DNA of 64,000 nucleotides from Clostridiales bacterium (GCA_015056045.1 SVGZ01000001.1:62001-126000), one strand, 5' to 3'. Numbered from the stretch's first letter, positions 42,680-52,459 are shown. Numbers and translations are program-made. The notes: generated by a model from the letters alone, not told the origin.

Positions 42680-44272
42680 TTATTTTGCTGCCCGTTTATT
42701 ATTATCGCTGTTTACCGCTGCATAAGGGCTCTTTTTTGTATACCCATAGGCTTTTTTGCCGTATGCGCGGTAATATTTGTTGTAATATTTTCTATAATAC
42801 TTACGGTAATATTTATTGCCGTAGCCTGCGCTGCCTTCAAGCGTGCAGTTGAAGACGATACCCAAAAGCCTCGATTCGACAAAGTCGAACTGATGAATCG
42901 CTGCGGAAAGTGCAAGGCGATCGCAATAGTTCTGGCGAACGACGATGAGCATACCGTCTGTATATTTGCCGACAGCCAGAGCATCGCTGACTTCGTTTAC
43001 CGGCGGAAGGTCGAGAACGATATAATCGTAATTTTCGCGCAGATGCATGAGCATCTTTTCCATTCTTGCCGAGCTTAACAGTTCCATCGGGTTCGGCGGA
43101 ATTCTGCCTGCGGAAATGACGTGGAAAGCTTTTTCTTCGCCTTTGAGTCCGCAAAGCTGGATCAGGCTATCCGCACGGCACTGACCTGCAAGGAAATCGG
43201 AAAGACCGGGATCCTGTTTAATGGGAAGCTTATCCGCAACGGAAGGTCGCCTCATATCGCAGTCGATCAGAAGTGTGCGTTTGCCGAGCTGTGATAAGGT
43301 ATAGGCAAGGTTTACCGCAGAAAGGGATTTGCCTTCGCCCGTAAGAGCGCTCGAAACGCCGATGACACGGCTGTTCTTTTCATCCGCAAAGGAGAACTGC
43401 AGCTTTGTTCTGAGGAGCTTATAGGCTTCGGATGCTGCAAAGCTGATGCCTCCGCCGACAAGAACAGCTTCGCCGTCTGCATTTGCCGCACTTGCTTTGC
43501 CGTATTTATCGTATTTGCTGTATTTTTTATAGCCATAGCGGTAATAGCCGCCTTTGCCGTGTGCAAGCATATCGGGAACTGCCGCCAATACAGGCTCCTT
43601 GCAGCTTCTTGCAATATCTTCTTCCGAACGGATCGTAATATCGGTGATCTCCCGAATAATGAACCATGCCGCCATGACGATGAAACCGCCGGCAAAACCC
43701 AGCATGGCATTCCGCATATAATTCGGCGAACTCGGTCTTGAAGCGATAACGGCGTAGTCAACGATCTTTGCCGATGTACCTTCGATGATGCTGGAAATTC
43801 GCTTCGGCAGGATATGTGCGATCGCATCGGCGATCTGTTCCGCTTCAACGGGATCTGTACTGGTGACGACGACCTCAAAGATTTCCGTCGAATTGACAGC
43901 CGCTGCATCGATCATGCCTTTTAACTCTTCATATGTGCGGTCAACGCCTGCATAATCGATGACGTCGTTCAAGGATTGACGCGTTTCGAGAATGACGATA
44001 TAGGATTTAACGAGGCTTCTCGATGCGGAAATATCGCCCGAATTGATGCTGACGGAAGCTTCGCCCAAAGAAAGCGCATTGTTATTGACATAGAACATCG
44101 CAGAGGACTGATATTCCGGCGCAACAAGGAAGAATGTTCCCGCAAATAATGCCGCTGCGCAAAGCACCGCAACAAAGCAGATGATCCAGCTCTTTCTGAG
44201 CAATGCCCGTACCAGTCTTTGTATATCTATTTCAATTTCGTCGTTTTTTTCTCTTACTCTGTTTTCATCCAT
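42680..44272 (-). CDS. Fused Wzz/CpsC-CpsD tyrosine autokinase (Wzc-like)
   Basis: The 530-residue protein joins a CpsC-type chain-length domain with two membrane segments (about 31-52 and 187-205) to a CpsD-type BY-kinase (about 270-480). The kinase has Walker A SSALTGEGKSLSAVN, Walker A' LLIDCDMRRPS and Walker B YIVLDLPPV. Both the linker after the second membrane segment and the C-terminus are very Tyr-rich (KYYRKYYRKYYNKYYRAYG), the usual autophosphorylation cluster, here unusually long and in two places. In most Firmicutes the two parts are separate genes; the single-chain form is the Gram-negative arrangement. It has its own promoter. Confidence 0.9.
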   Translation of the reverse strand: MDENRVREKNDEIEIDIQRLVRALLRKSWIICFVAVLCAAALFAGTFFLVAPEYQSSAMFYVNNNALSLGEASVSINSGDISASRSLVKSYIVILETRQSLNDVIDYAGVDRTYEELKGMIDAAAVNSTEIFEVVVTSTDPVEAEQIADAIAHILPKRISSIIEGTSAKIVDYAVIASRPSSPNYMRNAMLGFAGGFIVMAAWFIIREITDITIRSEEDIARSCKEPVLAAVPDMLAHGKGGYYRYGYKKYSKYDKYGKASAANADGEAVLVGGGISFAASEAYKLLRTKLQFSFADEKNSRVIGVSSALTGEGKSLSAVNLAYTLSQLGKRTLLIDCDMRRPSVADKLPIKQDPGLSDFLAGQCRADSLIQLCGLKGEEKAFHVISAGRIPPNPMELLSSARMEKMLMHLRENYDYIVLDLPPVNEVSDALAVGKYTDGMLIVVRQNYCDRLALSAAIHQFDFVESRLLGIVFNCTLEGSAGYGNKYYRKYYRKYYNKYYRAYGKKAYGYTKKSPYAAVNSDNNKRAAK

Positions 44273-44328
44273 GAAAGGAAGCCTCCGCCGTTCAGGTGCG
44301 GCAAATTGCCAACACTTCTACAATTAGT

Positions 44329-44357
44329 ATAATAGCAAACATAATAAAGGATGTCAA
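44329..44357 (-). promoter_or_regulatory. Consensus promoter of the Wzc-like kinase operon
   Basis: On the minus strand TTGACA (44352-44357), 17-base spacer and TATTAT (44329-44334) with TG before the -10. It splits the polysaccharide locus into two transcription units. Confidence 0.85.
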
Positions 44358-44374
44358 AATATTATCGGGGAAAA

Positions 44375-45892
44375 CTACAGCTCAAATGAAGTTTTTTGCT
44401 CATTTTTTCTCTCCAAAAAGCTCCTATATTCTTTTCTGTACAGCAACAGGATCACTACACAGAAGATTGCGGCTATACCAACAGCAATACAGCCATTGAT
44501 CAACAGTTCAAGCCATTGCGAATCCAACGCAATCATTAACTTATCCAAAAGAATAAGCAGCATCGCAAACAGTATCATGAAACTATAGTTTTGCAGGTAA
44601 TATTTCTTCGGCGAAGCATGAAAAGCATGTTTATAGAGCACATACGGTTCCACGATATGGCAAATAAACAGATTTGTCAAAATCGTTGCCAGAATTGCAC
44701 CAATAACGCCGATCCATTGCACAAAAAATACCGAAAGTATAATATTGATCGTTCCTTCAATCAGCGGTTTATAGCGGTCATAATAAAAATTACCTGTAGC
44801 ATCCCTGAAAATCAGTGTGTTTTGTCTTAAAAAATTGATAAATCCATTGATCGTGATAACAAAAGTAATATCTTTTGCTATGATCAGCTCTTCCTCATAC
44901 AGTATCGCGATCAGATTATCGATAATCGCATAATATCCAAGATGGAAAACGACGCCTGCCATGAAGCAGATCAAATAAGAAAATTCGGAATATCTCTGAA
45001 TTAGTTCTTTTTTTCCTGCATACAAATGACCCCAAGTCGAAGTCAAAGAGGAAAGCCCGAAAGAAATAATATTGCCAACCGACGCCATAATCGTCGTATA
45101 ATTATTGTATTCCCCCAAAACAGCGACACCGATAAAAGCCGAAATAACGACACTATCAAGCGTATTGACGAGCAGACCACCGATTTTATGCATAAACATT
45201 GCTTTGATATTCTTTGTCAATTCCACTTTTGTTTCGCTGTCGAGCTTCTGCTTATCTTTTGTAATATGGTGGTATTTTCTGCCAGCAATGATCTCCGTGA
45301 TGATCCACTGCACAAGTGCTGAAAGTATCCGGCAGACGAGGTACCAGACAAAAGAACCCGTTATATACAGCGCAGCGATCTGCAGAATATTTTGCAGAAC
45401 AATCCCGCCGGAAGTGATCGCAGTCGAAATGTAGTTGTTTTTATAGGCATTAATCAGTGCTGTTTTTGCCCCGAAGAGATAGGTAAAAACAACCGAAAGC
45501 AGCATCAGGATAAATGTCAGATGCAAATTGACCTGAAGCTCTGCGTAATCCTTCGCAAAATGAGAAATAAAAGGCGCGAAAAGAAGCCCTGCTATAAGAA
45601 TGAATCCGCCGATGAGCAGATACAGCCGCTGAAAAAGGCCATATAAAGCTGAAACCTTTGTCTGATTCCCTTCAACGATCGGCTTATACATACAAAACGT
45701 GATCGCCGTTCCGACACCAAGCTCCGCAACCGAAAAAAAACCGATAATGCTGAGGTAAAGCGCATTGAGACCATTGGCCTCGTTACCGCAGCTTTGGATA
45801 AGGACACGTTTTGTCCAAATATTTAAGATTAGGGTGATGATCTTGAGTGTCAGGGATACACTAACATTCAAGATGCTTTTTTTCTTGTCCAT
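44375..45892 (-). CDS. wzx: Polysaccharide flippase (Wzx-like)
   Basis: The 505-residue protein has 12-14 membrane segments and the N-terminal LNVSVSLTLKIITLILNIW and FSVAELGVGTAI features of the oligosaccharide flippase branch of the MOP superfamily. It would flip lipid-linked repeat units across the membrane. Its start lies 32 bases inside the end of the polymerase gene, so the two are coupled. Confidence 0.88.
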   Translation of the reverse strand: MDKKKSILNVSVSLTLKIITLILNIWTKRVLIQSCGNEANGLNALYLSIIGFFSVAELGVGTAITFCMYKPIVEGNQTKVSALYGLFQRLYLLIGGFILIAGLLFAPFISHFAKDYAELQVNLHLTFILMLLSVVFTYLFGAKTALINAYKNNYISTAITSGGIVLQNILQIAALYITGSFVWYLVCRILSALVQWIITEIIAGRKYHHITKDKQKLDSETKVELTKNIKAMFMHKIGGLLVNTLDSVVISAFIGVAVLGEYNNYTTIMASVGNIISFGLSSLTSTWGHLYAGKKELIQRYSEFSYLICFMAGVVFHLGYYAIIDNLIAILYEEELIIAKDITFVITINGFINFLRQNTLIFRDATGNFYYDRYKPLIEGTINIILSVFFVQWIGVIGAILATILTNLFICHIVEPYVLYKHAFHASPKKYYLQNYSFMILFAMLLILLDKLMIALDSQWLELLINGCIAVGIAAIFCVVILLLYRKEYRSFLERKNEQKTSFEL

Positions 45893-47084
45893 TTTCTAAA
45901 ACTTCTTTTTTGTCAGCGGTATATGCATCTGTTTCGTATCTCGCTTCTATTACATATAAGAATAAGGGATACGCAATTACTGCGCAAAAATATGTATAAC
46001 TCATATTAAACATTGAGTTTATAAAAACCGCCCCATGAAAACATGCTTTTACAAATAAAGGAATATTATTGTTCTTTGGCCAAAAAACTCCAACCATCTT
46101 GCAGTATACCCATAGATATAGAGCAACACCAATGTAACCGAAATTCATCAATAAATTAATAATATCATTATGCGCCCAAACAGGATTATTCATATACATC
46201 CCACTAACATCATAAACGAAATTAAATCCGTTTCCGACAAACTGTTGCCAGAACGGCAGAGCAAAAAAAGCTTCAATATCATACTTCCAAAATATAGTTC
46301 TGCCGCTTGTAATAGTTCCCCAATAATCAAAATAGGAATTTTCTGTGTACTGTGTCTCTGCAATTTTATCGCTAATACCACCGATGATAACAAACAACAT
46401 CCCTATCATCAATAATGGTAACAGCATCAAATAAAAATTTTTCTTTGATTTAACACGCATATATAAATACATAACATAGAAGATAATAAATATCCCAAAG
46501 TATGTTCTTGATTGATTCATAAATGCCGCAAACATGGGTAATATTAAAAATGCATTATATTTCTTATTCTTTTTACTGATAACCATATGCATAGCCAAAG
46601 CAGATATAACAAGAACCGATGGCATAAGTCTAAAAGAACTACCTGTCAGTGAAATAAAATAATTCTCCCTATAGCTTGATGGAAATAATGCAGAAATACC
46701 GACAATTAATGTCCATACCCATAAAACCAACTGGATATAGCGCTCTGAATTTGCAAGAATACGTCCTATAGCATCCTTACTTTTAATAATATATAAATAT
46801 AAAAGCATCCAAAGCAAAAAATAAAAAAGTATATTAAGATGATACAATGGAAAATCGGTAAAATATAACGCGATCAGATGCAAAACAAACGTCATACCTA
46901 ATACCAATAATTGCATAGGAGTATAACGATATGTATATAAACGCATCAAAATAACACCAGAAATAATCGCCAACCATATTTTGTTAATATCTTCCAGATA
47001 ATTAACACCCTGCAAAATAGTTAATATAGAAAATAATAATAATCCTTTGATAAGAAGACTTGTTATCGTCTGTTTTTCCTTCAT
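45861..47084 (-). CDS. wzy: O-antigen/capsule polymerase (Wzy-like)
   Basis: The 407-residue protein has about ten membrane segments and a large extracellular loop with FVGNGFNFVYD and WAHNDIINLLMNFGYIG, the typical H-N-D-x-x-x-x-L motif of Wzy-type polymerases. It joins repeat units outside the membrane. The gene is clearly more AT-rich than its neighbours, which is usual for polymerases exchanged between strains. Assignment is by topology, motif and context. Confidence 0.82.
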   Translation of the reverse strand: MKEKQTITSLLIKGLLLFSILTILQGVNYLEDINKIWLAIISGVILMRLYTYRYTPMQLLVLGMTFVLHLIALYFTDFPLYHLNILFYFLLWMLLYLYIIKSKDAIGRILANSERYIQLVLWVWTLIVGISALFPSSYRENYFISLTGSSFRLMPSVLVISALAMHMVISKKNKKYNAFLILPMFAAFMNQSRTYFGIFIIFYVMYLYMRVKSKKNFYLMLLPLLMIGMLFVIIGGISDKIAETQYTENSYFDYWGTITSGRTIFWKYDIEAFFALPFWQQFVGNGFNFVYDVSGMYMNNPVWAHNDIINLLMNFGYIGVALYLWVYCKMVGVFWPKNNNIPLFVKACFHGAVFINSMFNMSYTYFCAVIAYPLFLYVIEARYETDAYTADKKEVLENGQEKKHLEC

Positions 47085-47089
47085 ATTTT

Positions 47090-48085
47090 TTACTTTCGCA
47101 ACAATAGTTTTCTTGTTAAGAACTCTTCAAACAGCAAGCCATATTCCAAGGCTTTCTTTCCAAACCACGAACATATAATATAGCACCGAAATTTCAGTGA
47201 AATATTTTCTTTCCACACAACCCCTCGTTGCTCTTTTATCTTTATATACAAATCATGCAGAAGGATTTTTGTATCTTTGTCATACTTATTTAATACAATC
47301 CCTCGATAAGTATATACATACTCCGCAAAAGCTCTTTTAGTAGCAATTCCCTCTAATTCTGGATGTTTTTGCAAAATACCTTCCTTCATTTCTTCAGCAA
47401 AACTAATTGCCTTTAGCCTTTTTCTCGGAATAAAGGAAGTCATAATCGAATGTTCATGTCGGATATAATCATATAAAGCTTTTTTCCCTAAAATAATTTT
47501 TTCTGCTTTTAAAAAAAGTTTATATGTAGTTGCAAGATCCTCAAATATTTCTCCAAAAGGAAATAATATCCCTTCAAACAAAGTTTTCTTGAACAACTTA
47601 CCCCAAACAGAGACTGTCATTATCCTATCACTGCAAAGTTCATAAAGAGCATCTCTTTGACTTAATAATACTACTTCATCTTTATCATTTCGCTTTTTTG
47701 TGAAATAGCCTTCTTCTGTCATATAGTTAGCACTACACGCCGTAATGTCAGCATCATATTGTCGCAACAAACTAACTAAATAAGCAATATACTCACTTTG
47801 TACTTTGTCATCTGCATCTATAAATGCAATATACAGACCATTGCTAGATAGAAGTCCTCTGTTTCTCGCTGCTGCCACTCCTGCATTGTCCTGGTGAACT
47901 ACCTTAATTCTATCATCCTTTTTTGCCCATTCATCACAAATTTCGCCGCTTTTATCTTTAGAGCCATCATTAATCAAAATAATTTCAATATTCCGGTAAC
48001 TTTGACCAACAACGCTCTCCAGACAGGTATTCAAATATTTCTCTACATTATAGACAGGAATGATTACCGATACAAGCTCGTTCAT
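47090..48085 (-). CDS. Family 2 glycosyltransferase
   Basis: The 331-residue cytoplasmic enzyme has the GT2/GT-A start SVIIPVYNVEKYLNTCLESV, the nucleotide motif ILINDGSKDKSGEI, and the metal motif AFIDADD (about residues 90-96). It adds one sugar to the lipid-linked repeat unit; donor and acceptor are unknown. It is AT-rich like the adjacent polymerase and GT4 genes. It begins with ATG after a purine-rich stretch. Confidence 0.9.
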   Translation of the reverse strand: MNELVSVIIPVYNVEKYLNTCLESVVGQSYRNIEIILINDGSKDKSGEICDEWAKKDDRIKVVHQDNAGVAAARNRGLLSSNGLYIAFIDADDKVQSEYIAYLVSLLRQYDADITACSANYMTEEGYFTKKRNDKDEVVLLSQRDALYELCSDRIMTVSVWGKLFKKTLFEGILFPFGEIFEDLATTYKLFLKAEKIILGKKALYDYIRHEHSIMTSFIPRKRLKAISFAEEMKEGILQKHPELEGIATKRAFAEYVYTYRGIVLNKYDKDTKILLHDLYIKIKEQRGVVWKENISLKFRCYIICSWFGKKALEYGLLFEEFLTRKLLLRK

Positions 48086-48091
48086 TTTACA

Positions 48092-49318
48092 TTAACTTTC
48101 CAATAACAATCGCTCGTATATTTCCTGATAGTGCGCTGCCCTTTTATCCCAGGTATAATCTTTCGCTCTTTCAACTGCATTCTTACCTTTTCTGACCACT
48201 TCTTCTGGATGTTCGATACATTCTATTAAAATATTTTTTAATGCTTCGATCATCTCTTCTTTTGTTTCACCATCATAGAGCCAACCACAATCATTATTTA
48301 CTATTTCTGCACCACCAAATCGATTGACAGTTACAACAGGTAAACCATTTGCCATTGCTTCCAAAATAACAGAACCACTTGCTTCACGAAAGCTTGGAAA
48401 TACCAATGCACTAGATTCTCTATATTCAAAAAACATCTCATTGTATGCAATATTTCCCATAAACTTCACCTTATCATTCAATTGAAGTTCATCACTTTTC
48501 TGCAATAAATTGTATCGCTCAGGTCCATCTCCCACAATAATACATTCATAAAAAAACTCTTTTGGAATCTGTGCTAATACATCGAGTAAGAAGGATACAC
48601 CTTTCAAATATACTAATCTACCAGCAACTAAAAATCGACATTTCTTTATCTCTTTTTTTTCTATATCCTCCGCTATAATCAACTCAGACCCACTAATCGA
48701 TATATCCGAATACAATTCAAATGAAAGTTTCTTAGGTAATATTTTATATAAATATAAATATGTTTCTTTGTTTGCAAAAAATATATATGAAAGATTTTCT
48801 AGTCGTTTACTTAAAACAAACATGAAATAAAACCATCTATTTGCTGTTACACGAATCCATTCAATCAACTTGTTTGCAGATAGATAAGAAAAATGCGCTT
48901 TAGAAATATTTTGAGCTCCAGCGATTGGCCCACAAACAAACTTTATTCCCGGAATTTTCCCATAATTTCCTATACTACGAAATTCAATCGGCGTAATTTG
49001 ATGAATAATATCAATTTTTTCTTCTCGGCAAAGTCGTTTAGCTAGTTTAAAAGCTCTTTTATGCCAAGCATTTAAACGAGTCGTATAAAACGGAGGCTTG
49101 AAAAGGGTTTTTATAATTCGTGGAATTTCGATGTAAAAAAAACGAGGATTCTGTATGTTGTATTTATTTATATAATCTTCTATTTCTTTACGCGACTCTT
49201 CTCTTGCAATAACCCACACGTTATTTTGTTTTGCACTTTCCAGCGGAATATTCCAGCCAATTTTATCTTCACTTCCATAATTGGGAGAGCAAGAACAAGC
49301 AATATATAATATATTCAT
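48092..49318 (-). CDS. Family 4 glycosyltransferase (AT-rich)
   Basis: The protein of about 408 residues is a GT-B retaining glycosyltransferase. It has the N-terminal GSEDKIGWNI donor-side loop and a C-terminal GT4 domain with RLVYLKGVSFLLDVL, IIVGDGPERYNLL and the E-x7-E motif in FPSFREASGSVILEAMANG. ATG 49318 is chosen because AAGGT precedes it and homology begins with MNILYIACSCSP; an upstream start would overlap the preceding gene. It builds the repeat unit of the polysaccharide. Confidence 0.88.
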   Translation of the reverse strand: MNILYIACSCSPNYGSEDKIGWNIPLESAKQNNVWVIAREESRKEIEDYINKYNIQNPRFFYIEIPRIIKTLFKPPFYTTRLNAWHKRAFKLAKRLCREEKIDIIHQITPIEFRSIGNYGKIPGIKFVCGPIAGAQNISKAHFSYLSANKLIEWIRVTANRWFYFMFVLSKRLENLSYIFFANKETYLYLYKILPKKLSFELYSDISISGSELIIAEDIEKKEIKKCRFLVAGRLVYLKGVSFLLDVLAQIPKEFFYECIIVGDGPERYNLLQKSDELQLNDKVKFMGNIAYNEMFFEYRESSALVFPSFREASGSVILEAMANGLPVVTVNRFGGAEIVNNDCGWLYDGETKEEMIEALKNILIECIEHPEEVVRKGKNAVERAKDYTWDKRAAHYQEIYERLLLES

Positions 49319-49328
49319 TGAATAAACC

Positions 49329-50531
49329 TTAATTTTTATAGAAATCAATAATTTTCTCTGTATATTCCTTTACGGTATCATAGGTATTCTCTTGACAATT
49401 CGCAGCATACCTGTCCGTTTTTTCCTTATCGTTCCATAAAGATCCTATCTTTTGGGTAAGATCATCTATATCTCCACTTTTAAAAAACTCTCCTGTTTTT
49501 TCTTCTATGATAAGTTCTGGTATTCCGCCGATATCTGCGCCCAAAACAGGGGTTCCGCACATCTGACTTTCCAAAACAGAAAACGGACAGTTTTCATAAC
49601 ATTCCGAAGTGATCAGCGAAAATCTTGCTTCACGGATCAGTTTTTCCAAAGCTTCACCTGTCTGAAAACCAGCAAAACGAATATTTGGCGTTCCTTCCCA
49701 TATTCCTTCAAGAGGCCCTGAACCGGCAAAAATAAAATTAACTTCGGGTAAGTTTTTTGCTGCGGAAACAAGAGTTCTGATACCCTTTTCTTCGGAAAAA
49801 CGCCCGAAATACAGGACATAATCCTGCTTTTGTGTCTTTTTCATGGGGGCTCTTTCCACAAAATTATGCAGTGCGGTGGTCTTTCCCGCGAGAACAGGGT
49901 TCGTATCAAGAAGTCTCTTCATAAAATGCGAACAGCAGATGATATGGTCGATCTCTCGATAAGTCCCGAGCATCCGCCAAAAAAGAGCTTCTGCTGCGCC
50001 GATAATACTGCGTAGTGCTGAGCCGTGAATACATTTACCTCTGATACAGTTGAACACGCTGCCATGCAGACATTTTTCGCAGATTTCTTTTGTATTCGGA
50101 TTCTGACACATATGATTCGGGCAGACAAGCTGCGGATCATGCGCTGTCATAACGATGCGGCACTTTTTACCGCTTGCACGCTCCCATTTGCGAATTTCAA
50201 GGATAATGCTCGGTGTGAGCTGATAATTGAAATTGTTTAAGTGGCAAACTTCCGGCTGAAAATCTTCCAGAACAAGGCGGATCTTTTTCCTCGCTTCTGT
50301 GGAATAAATCGTACGAAGCGGATAACGAAGTCTTTCTAATAACCGTGCATTGCGGAAATCCATATATTTCGTATACGCGTTTATCCGGTTATGAACGATA
50401 TTATCTGCATGTTCCATGCCGAAATATTGGACTTCATGTCCCTCTTTGATAAGCTGCTCGCCTAATTTAAATACGTATGTTTCTGCCCCGCCTCTTGGGT
50501 AAAGAAACTTATTGATCATCAGAATTTTCAT
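49329..50531 (-). CDS. Family 4 glycosyltransferase
   Basis: The 400-residue GT-B enzyme has the acceptor-side loop FLYPRGGAETYVFKLGEQL, a cysteine-rich insert with a C-x2-C pair and further Cys (about 135-180) that is known in several GT4 enzymes, and the donor domain with YFGRFSEEKGIRTLV and ENCPFSVLESQMCGTPVLG. Its start overlaps the stop of the previous GT4 gene by four bases. Base composition is closer to the genome average than that of the next three genes. Confidence 0.9.
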   Translation of the reverse strand: MKILMINKFLYPRGGAETYVFKLGEQLIKEGHEVQYFGMEHADNIVHNRINAYTKYMDFRNARLLERLRYPLRTIYSTEARKKIRLVLEDFQPEVCHLNNFNYQLTPSIILEIRKWERASGKKCRIVMTAHDPQLVCPNHMCQNPNTKEICEKCLHGSVFNCIRGKCIHGSALRSIIGAAEALFWRMLGTYREIDHIICCSHFMKRLLDTNPVLAGKTTALHNFVERAPMKKTQKQDYVLYFGRFSEEKGIRTLVSAAKNLPEVNFIFAGSGPLEGIWEGTPNIRFAGFQTGEALEKLIREARFSLITSECYENCPFSVLESQMCGTPVLGADIGGIPELIIEEKTGEFFKSGDIDDLTQKIGSLWNDKEKTDRYAANCQENTYDTVKEYTEKIIDFYKN

Positions 50532-51643
50532 TGATACAGCTCCAAAGTCTCCTTTACGACATCGTCCCAGTTATATTTTTTGCAGATAAACGCCTGCGCT
50601 TCGTTTTGATATCGTTGTCTTGCGTCATTATCTTTCAGCAAGAATTCAAGTTTTTCCGCAAGAGAATCCACATTTCCTTTTTCAAAAACCGCAGCTTTAT
50701 TTTCCGTTACTTCCGTCAATTCGGGAATATCCGAAACAAGACAGCAATTTCCATAGCTCATTGCCTCAAGCAGCGAAAGAGGCATACCTTCAACATCGGA
50801 AGGATGTACATACACAGCAGCATTGCTATACAGGCTGCCAAGTATTTCTCCCTGTACAAAGCCCGTCATGAGGATGCGCTTATCCCCTGCAGCAAGCTTG
50901 TACAGTTCTTTTTCGTAATCCGCCGAATCCGAAGCAGCACCTGCGATGACAAGCTTCTTATCCGTTTCAATTTTTCGGAAAGCCTCGATCAGATAATGCA
51001 CACCTTTTTCGGGAACAAGTCTGCCCAAAAACAGAATATACCCCTCTTTTTCCAATTCAAAGCGTTCTTTTGCGGCGTTGATAGACAAAATTTCCGGTTT
51101 TTCCACCGCATTTGGGATAAAAACGGTCTTTCTGCCGTAAGTTTCCATAAAATATTGCTGTACATTGCGGCTTAACACAATGATCTCATCCGCAAATCGC
51201 ACAGCCATTTTTTCACCAGCACGAATATATTTGGAGGCAAAGCCATTTTTCCATTTTTCACGCTGCCAATCGAGCCCATGTATGGTCACAATGACCTTTT
51301 TTCCAAAAAGCTTCGGCAAAAAAGTCATAAATGCCGGACCTTCCGCATGAATATGAACAACTTTTGCACGTGAAAATGAAGACGCCATAGAGGCAAAAAA
51401 GCTGGAAGTCACCGCTGCCAGCCCCTTTTGATCAAGGGTCGGCACTGTTTTTAGCCTTATCCCCTCATACTCTTTTTCTTTTTTTTCGTCATATGCAGCA
51501 CCACCAATATGATGTCCTCCGCGGTTATAACAAGTGAGTTCATGTCCGAGGGCTGCCATTCTGGAAGCAATCATAGAAACGACGATCTCTACACCGCCTT
51601 CTCTTGAAGGGATGCGTTTATGCCCAAACATTGCGATCTTCAT
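50528..51643 (-). CDS. Family 4 glycosyltransferase (rhamnosyl/mannosyl type)
   Basis: The 371-residue GT-B enzyme begins MKIAMFGHKRIPSREGGVEI, the start seen in capsular rhamnosyl- and galactosyltransferases of the WbbL/Cps2F-like group, and has LFLGRLVPEKGVHYLIEAF and PSDVEGMPLSLLEAMSYGNC in the donor domain. It starts one base after the stop of the initiating transferase, so it probably adds the second sugar. Confidence 0.88.
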   Translation of the reverse strand: MKIAMFGHKRIPSREGGVEIVVSMIASRMAALGHELTCYNRGGHHIGGAAYDEKKEKEYEGIRLKTVPTLDQKGLAAVTSSFFASMASSFSRAKVVHIHAEGPAFMTFLPKLFGKKVIVTIHGLDWQREKWKNGFASKYIRAGEKMAVRFADEIIVLSRNVQQYFMETYGRKTVFIPNAVEKPEILSINAAKERFELEKEGYILFLGRLVPEKGVHYLIEAFRKIETDKKLVIAGAASDSADYEKELYKLAAGDKRILMTGFVQGEILGSLYSNAAVYVHPSDVEGMPLSLLEAMSYGNCCLVSDIPELTEVTENKAAVFEKGNVDSLAEKLEFLLKDNDARQRYQNEAQAFICKKYNWDDVVKETLELYQ

Positions 51644-51644
51644 T

Positions 51645-52331
51645 TTAAATCCCCGTCATACCGAAAATAGCACCAAAAGTTTTAAAAATGATCTTCCAGT
51701 CCGTGAAAAAACTGCGTTCTTCGATATATTTGATATCAAGAGCGACCCATTCGCCAAAAGTAAGCTCATTTCGCTTCGGCTGGATCTGCCAATAACAGGT
51801 AAGTCCGGGCACGATGAGCATACGCTGCGCTTCATATTCGCTGTACTGTTCCACTTCACGGATAAGACCCGGTCTCGGGCCAACGATGCTCATATCTCCT
51901 TTAAAAACATTGATCAGCTGCGGCAGTTCATCGATACTGCATTTGCGGATAAATTTGCCAAAGCGGGTAATCCGCGGGTCTTCTTTGATTTTAAAAGTCG
52001 GGCCTTCCATTTCATTCCGATTCAAAAGGCTTTCAAGCTTACTATCCGCATCAGCACACATCGAACGAAATTTATAGAAAGTGAAAACTTTTCCGTTTTT
52101 TCCAACACGCTGCTGCGAATAAAAAGGGCTTGCACCGGGGCTGTCGATCACAATGATCAAGGCAACGATAAGCATAAAAGGCCAAAGCACAAGAAGAGCA
52201 GCACCCGAAAGAAGGATATCCTGCAGGCGTTTTACAATCTCATAGCTTCTATTCTGTTTTATTCTGATCGGCATATCCTTTTCGCCGGAATCTGCTGTTT
52301 TAAGCGGCTGCATGACATTATCCTCAAGCAT
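51645..52331 (-). CDS. Undecaprenyl-phosphate sugar-1-phosphate transferase (initiating enzyme)
   Basis: The 228-residue protein belongs to the bacterial sugar transferase family (WcaJ/CpsE C-terminal part). It has one membrane helix (about 34-57), then YSQQRVGKNGKVFTFYKFRS, the acidic RKCSIDELPQLINVFKGDMS and VGPRPGL motifs. It lacks the multi-span N-terminal part of long family members, so it is the short, catalytic form. It puts the first sugar phosphate on undecaprenyl phosphate. A start at 52313 with GAGGA upstream is also possible. Confidence 0.92.
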   Translation of the reverse strand: MLEDNVMQPLKTADSGEKDMPIRIKQNRSYEIVKRLQDILLSGAALLVLWPFMLIVALIIVIDSPGASPFYSQQRVGKNGKVFTFYKFRSMCADADSKLESLLNRNEMEGPTFKIKEDPRITRFGKFIRKCSIDELPQLINVFKGDMSIVGPRPGLIREVEQYSEYEAQRMLIVPGLTCYWQIQPKRNELTFGEWVALDIKYIEERSFFTDWKIIFKTFGAIFGMTGI

Positions 52332-52378
52332 TTACATCCGTTTTGTCCTTTGAATAAGCGTATTGCCCATAGCGATTT

Positions 52379-52411
52379 TTTGTACAGTTCCGTTTTTATT
52401 ACCTGTACAAA
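52379..52411. promoter_or_regulatory. Operator-like dyad in the polysaccharide operon leader
   Basis: TTTGTACAG (52379-52387) and CTGTACAAA (52403-52411) form a perfect nine-base inverted repeat. It lies 13-45 bases after the predicted transcription start. No T run follows, so a repressor site or a leader hairpin is more likely than a terminator. Confidence 0.6.
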
Positions 52412-52430
52412 TACGCACATATTCATTGTA

Positions 52431-52459
52431 ATTTTATCACCTATCATTTTCATTTGCAA
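52431..52459 (-). promoter_or_regulatory. Promoter of the polysaccharide biosynthesis operon
   Basis: On the minus strand TTGCAA (52454-52459), 17-base spacer and TAAAAT (52431-52436) with TG before the -10. The leader to the first gene is about 93 bases. Confidence 0.8.
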
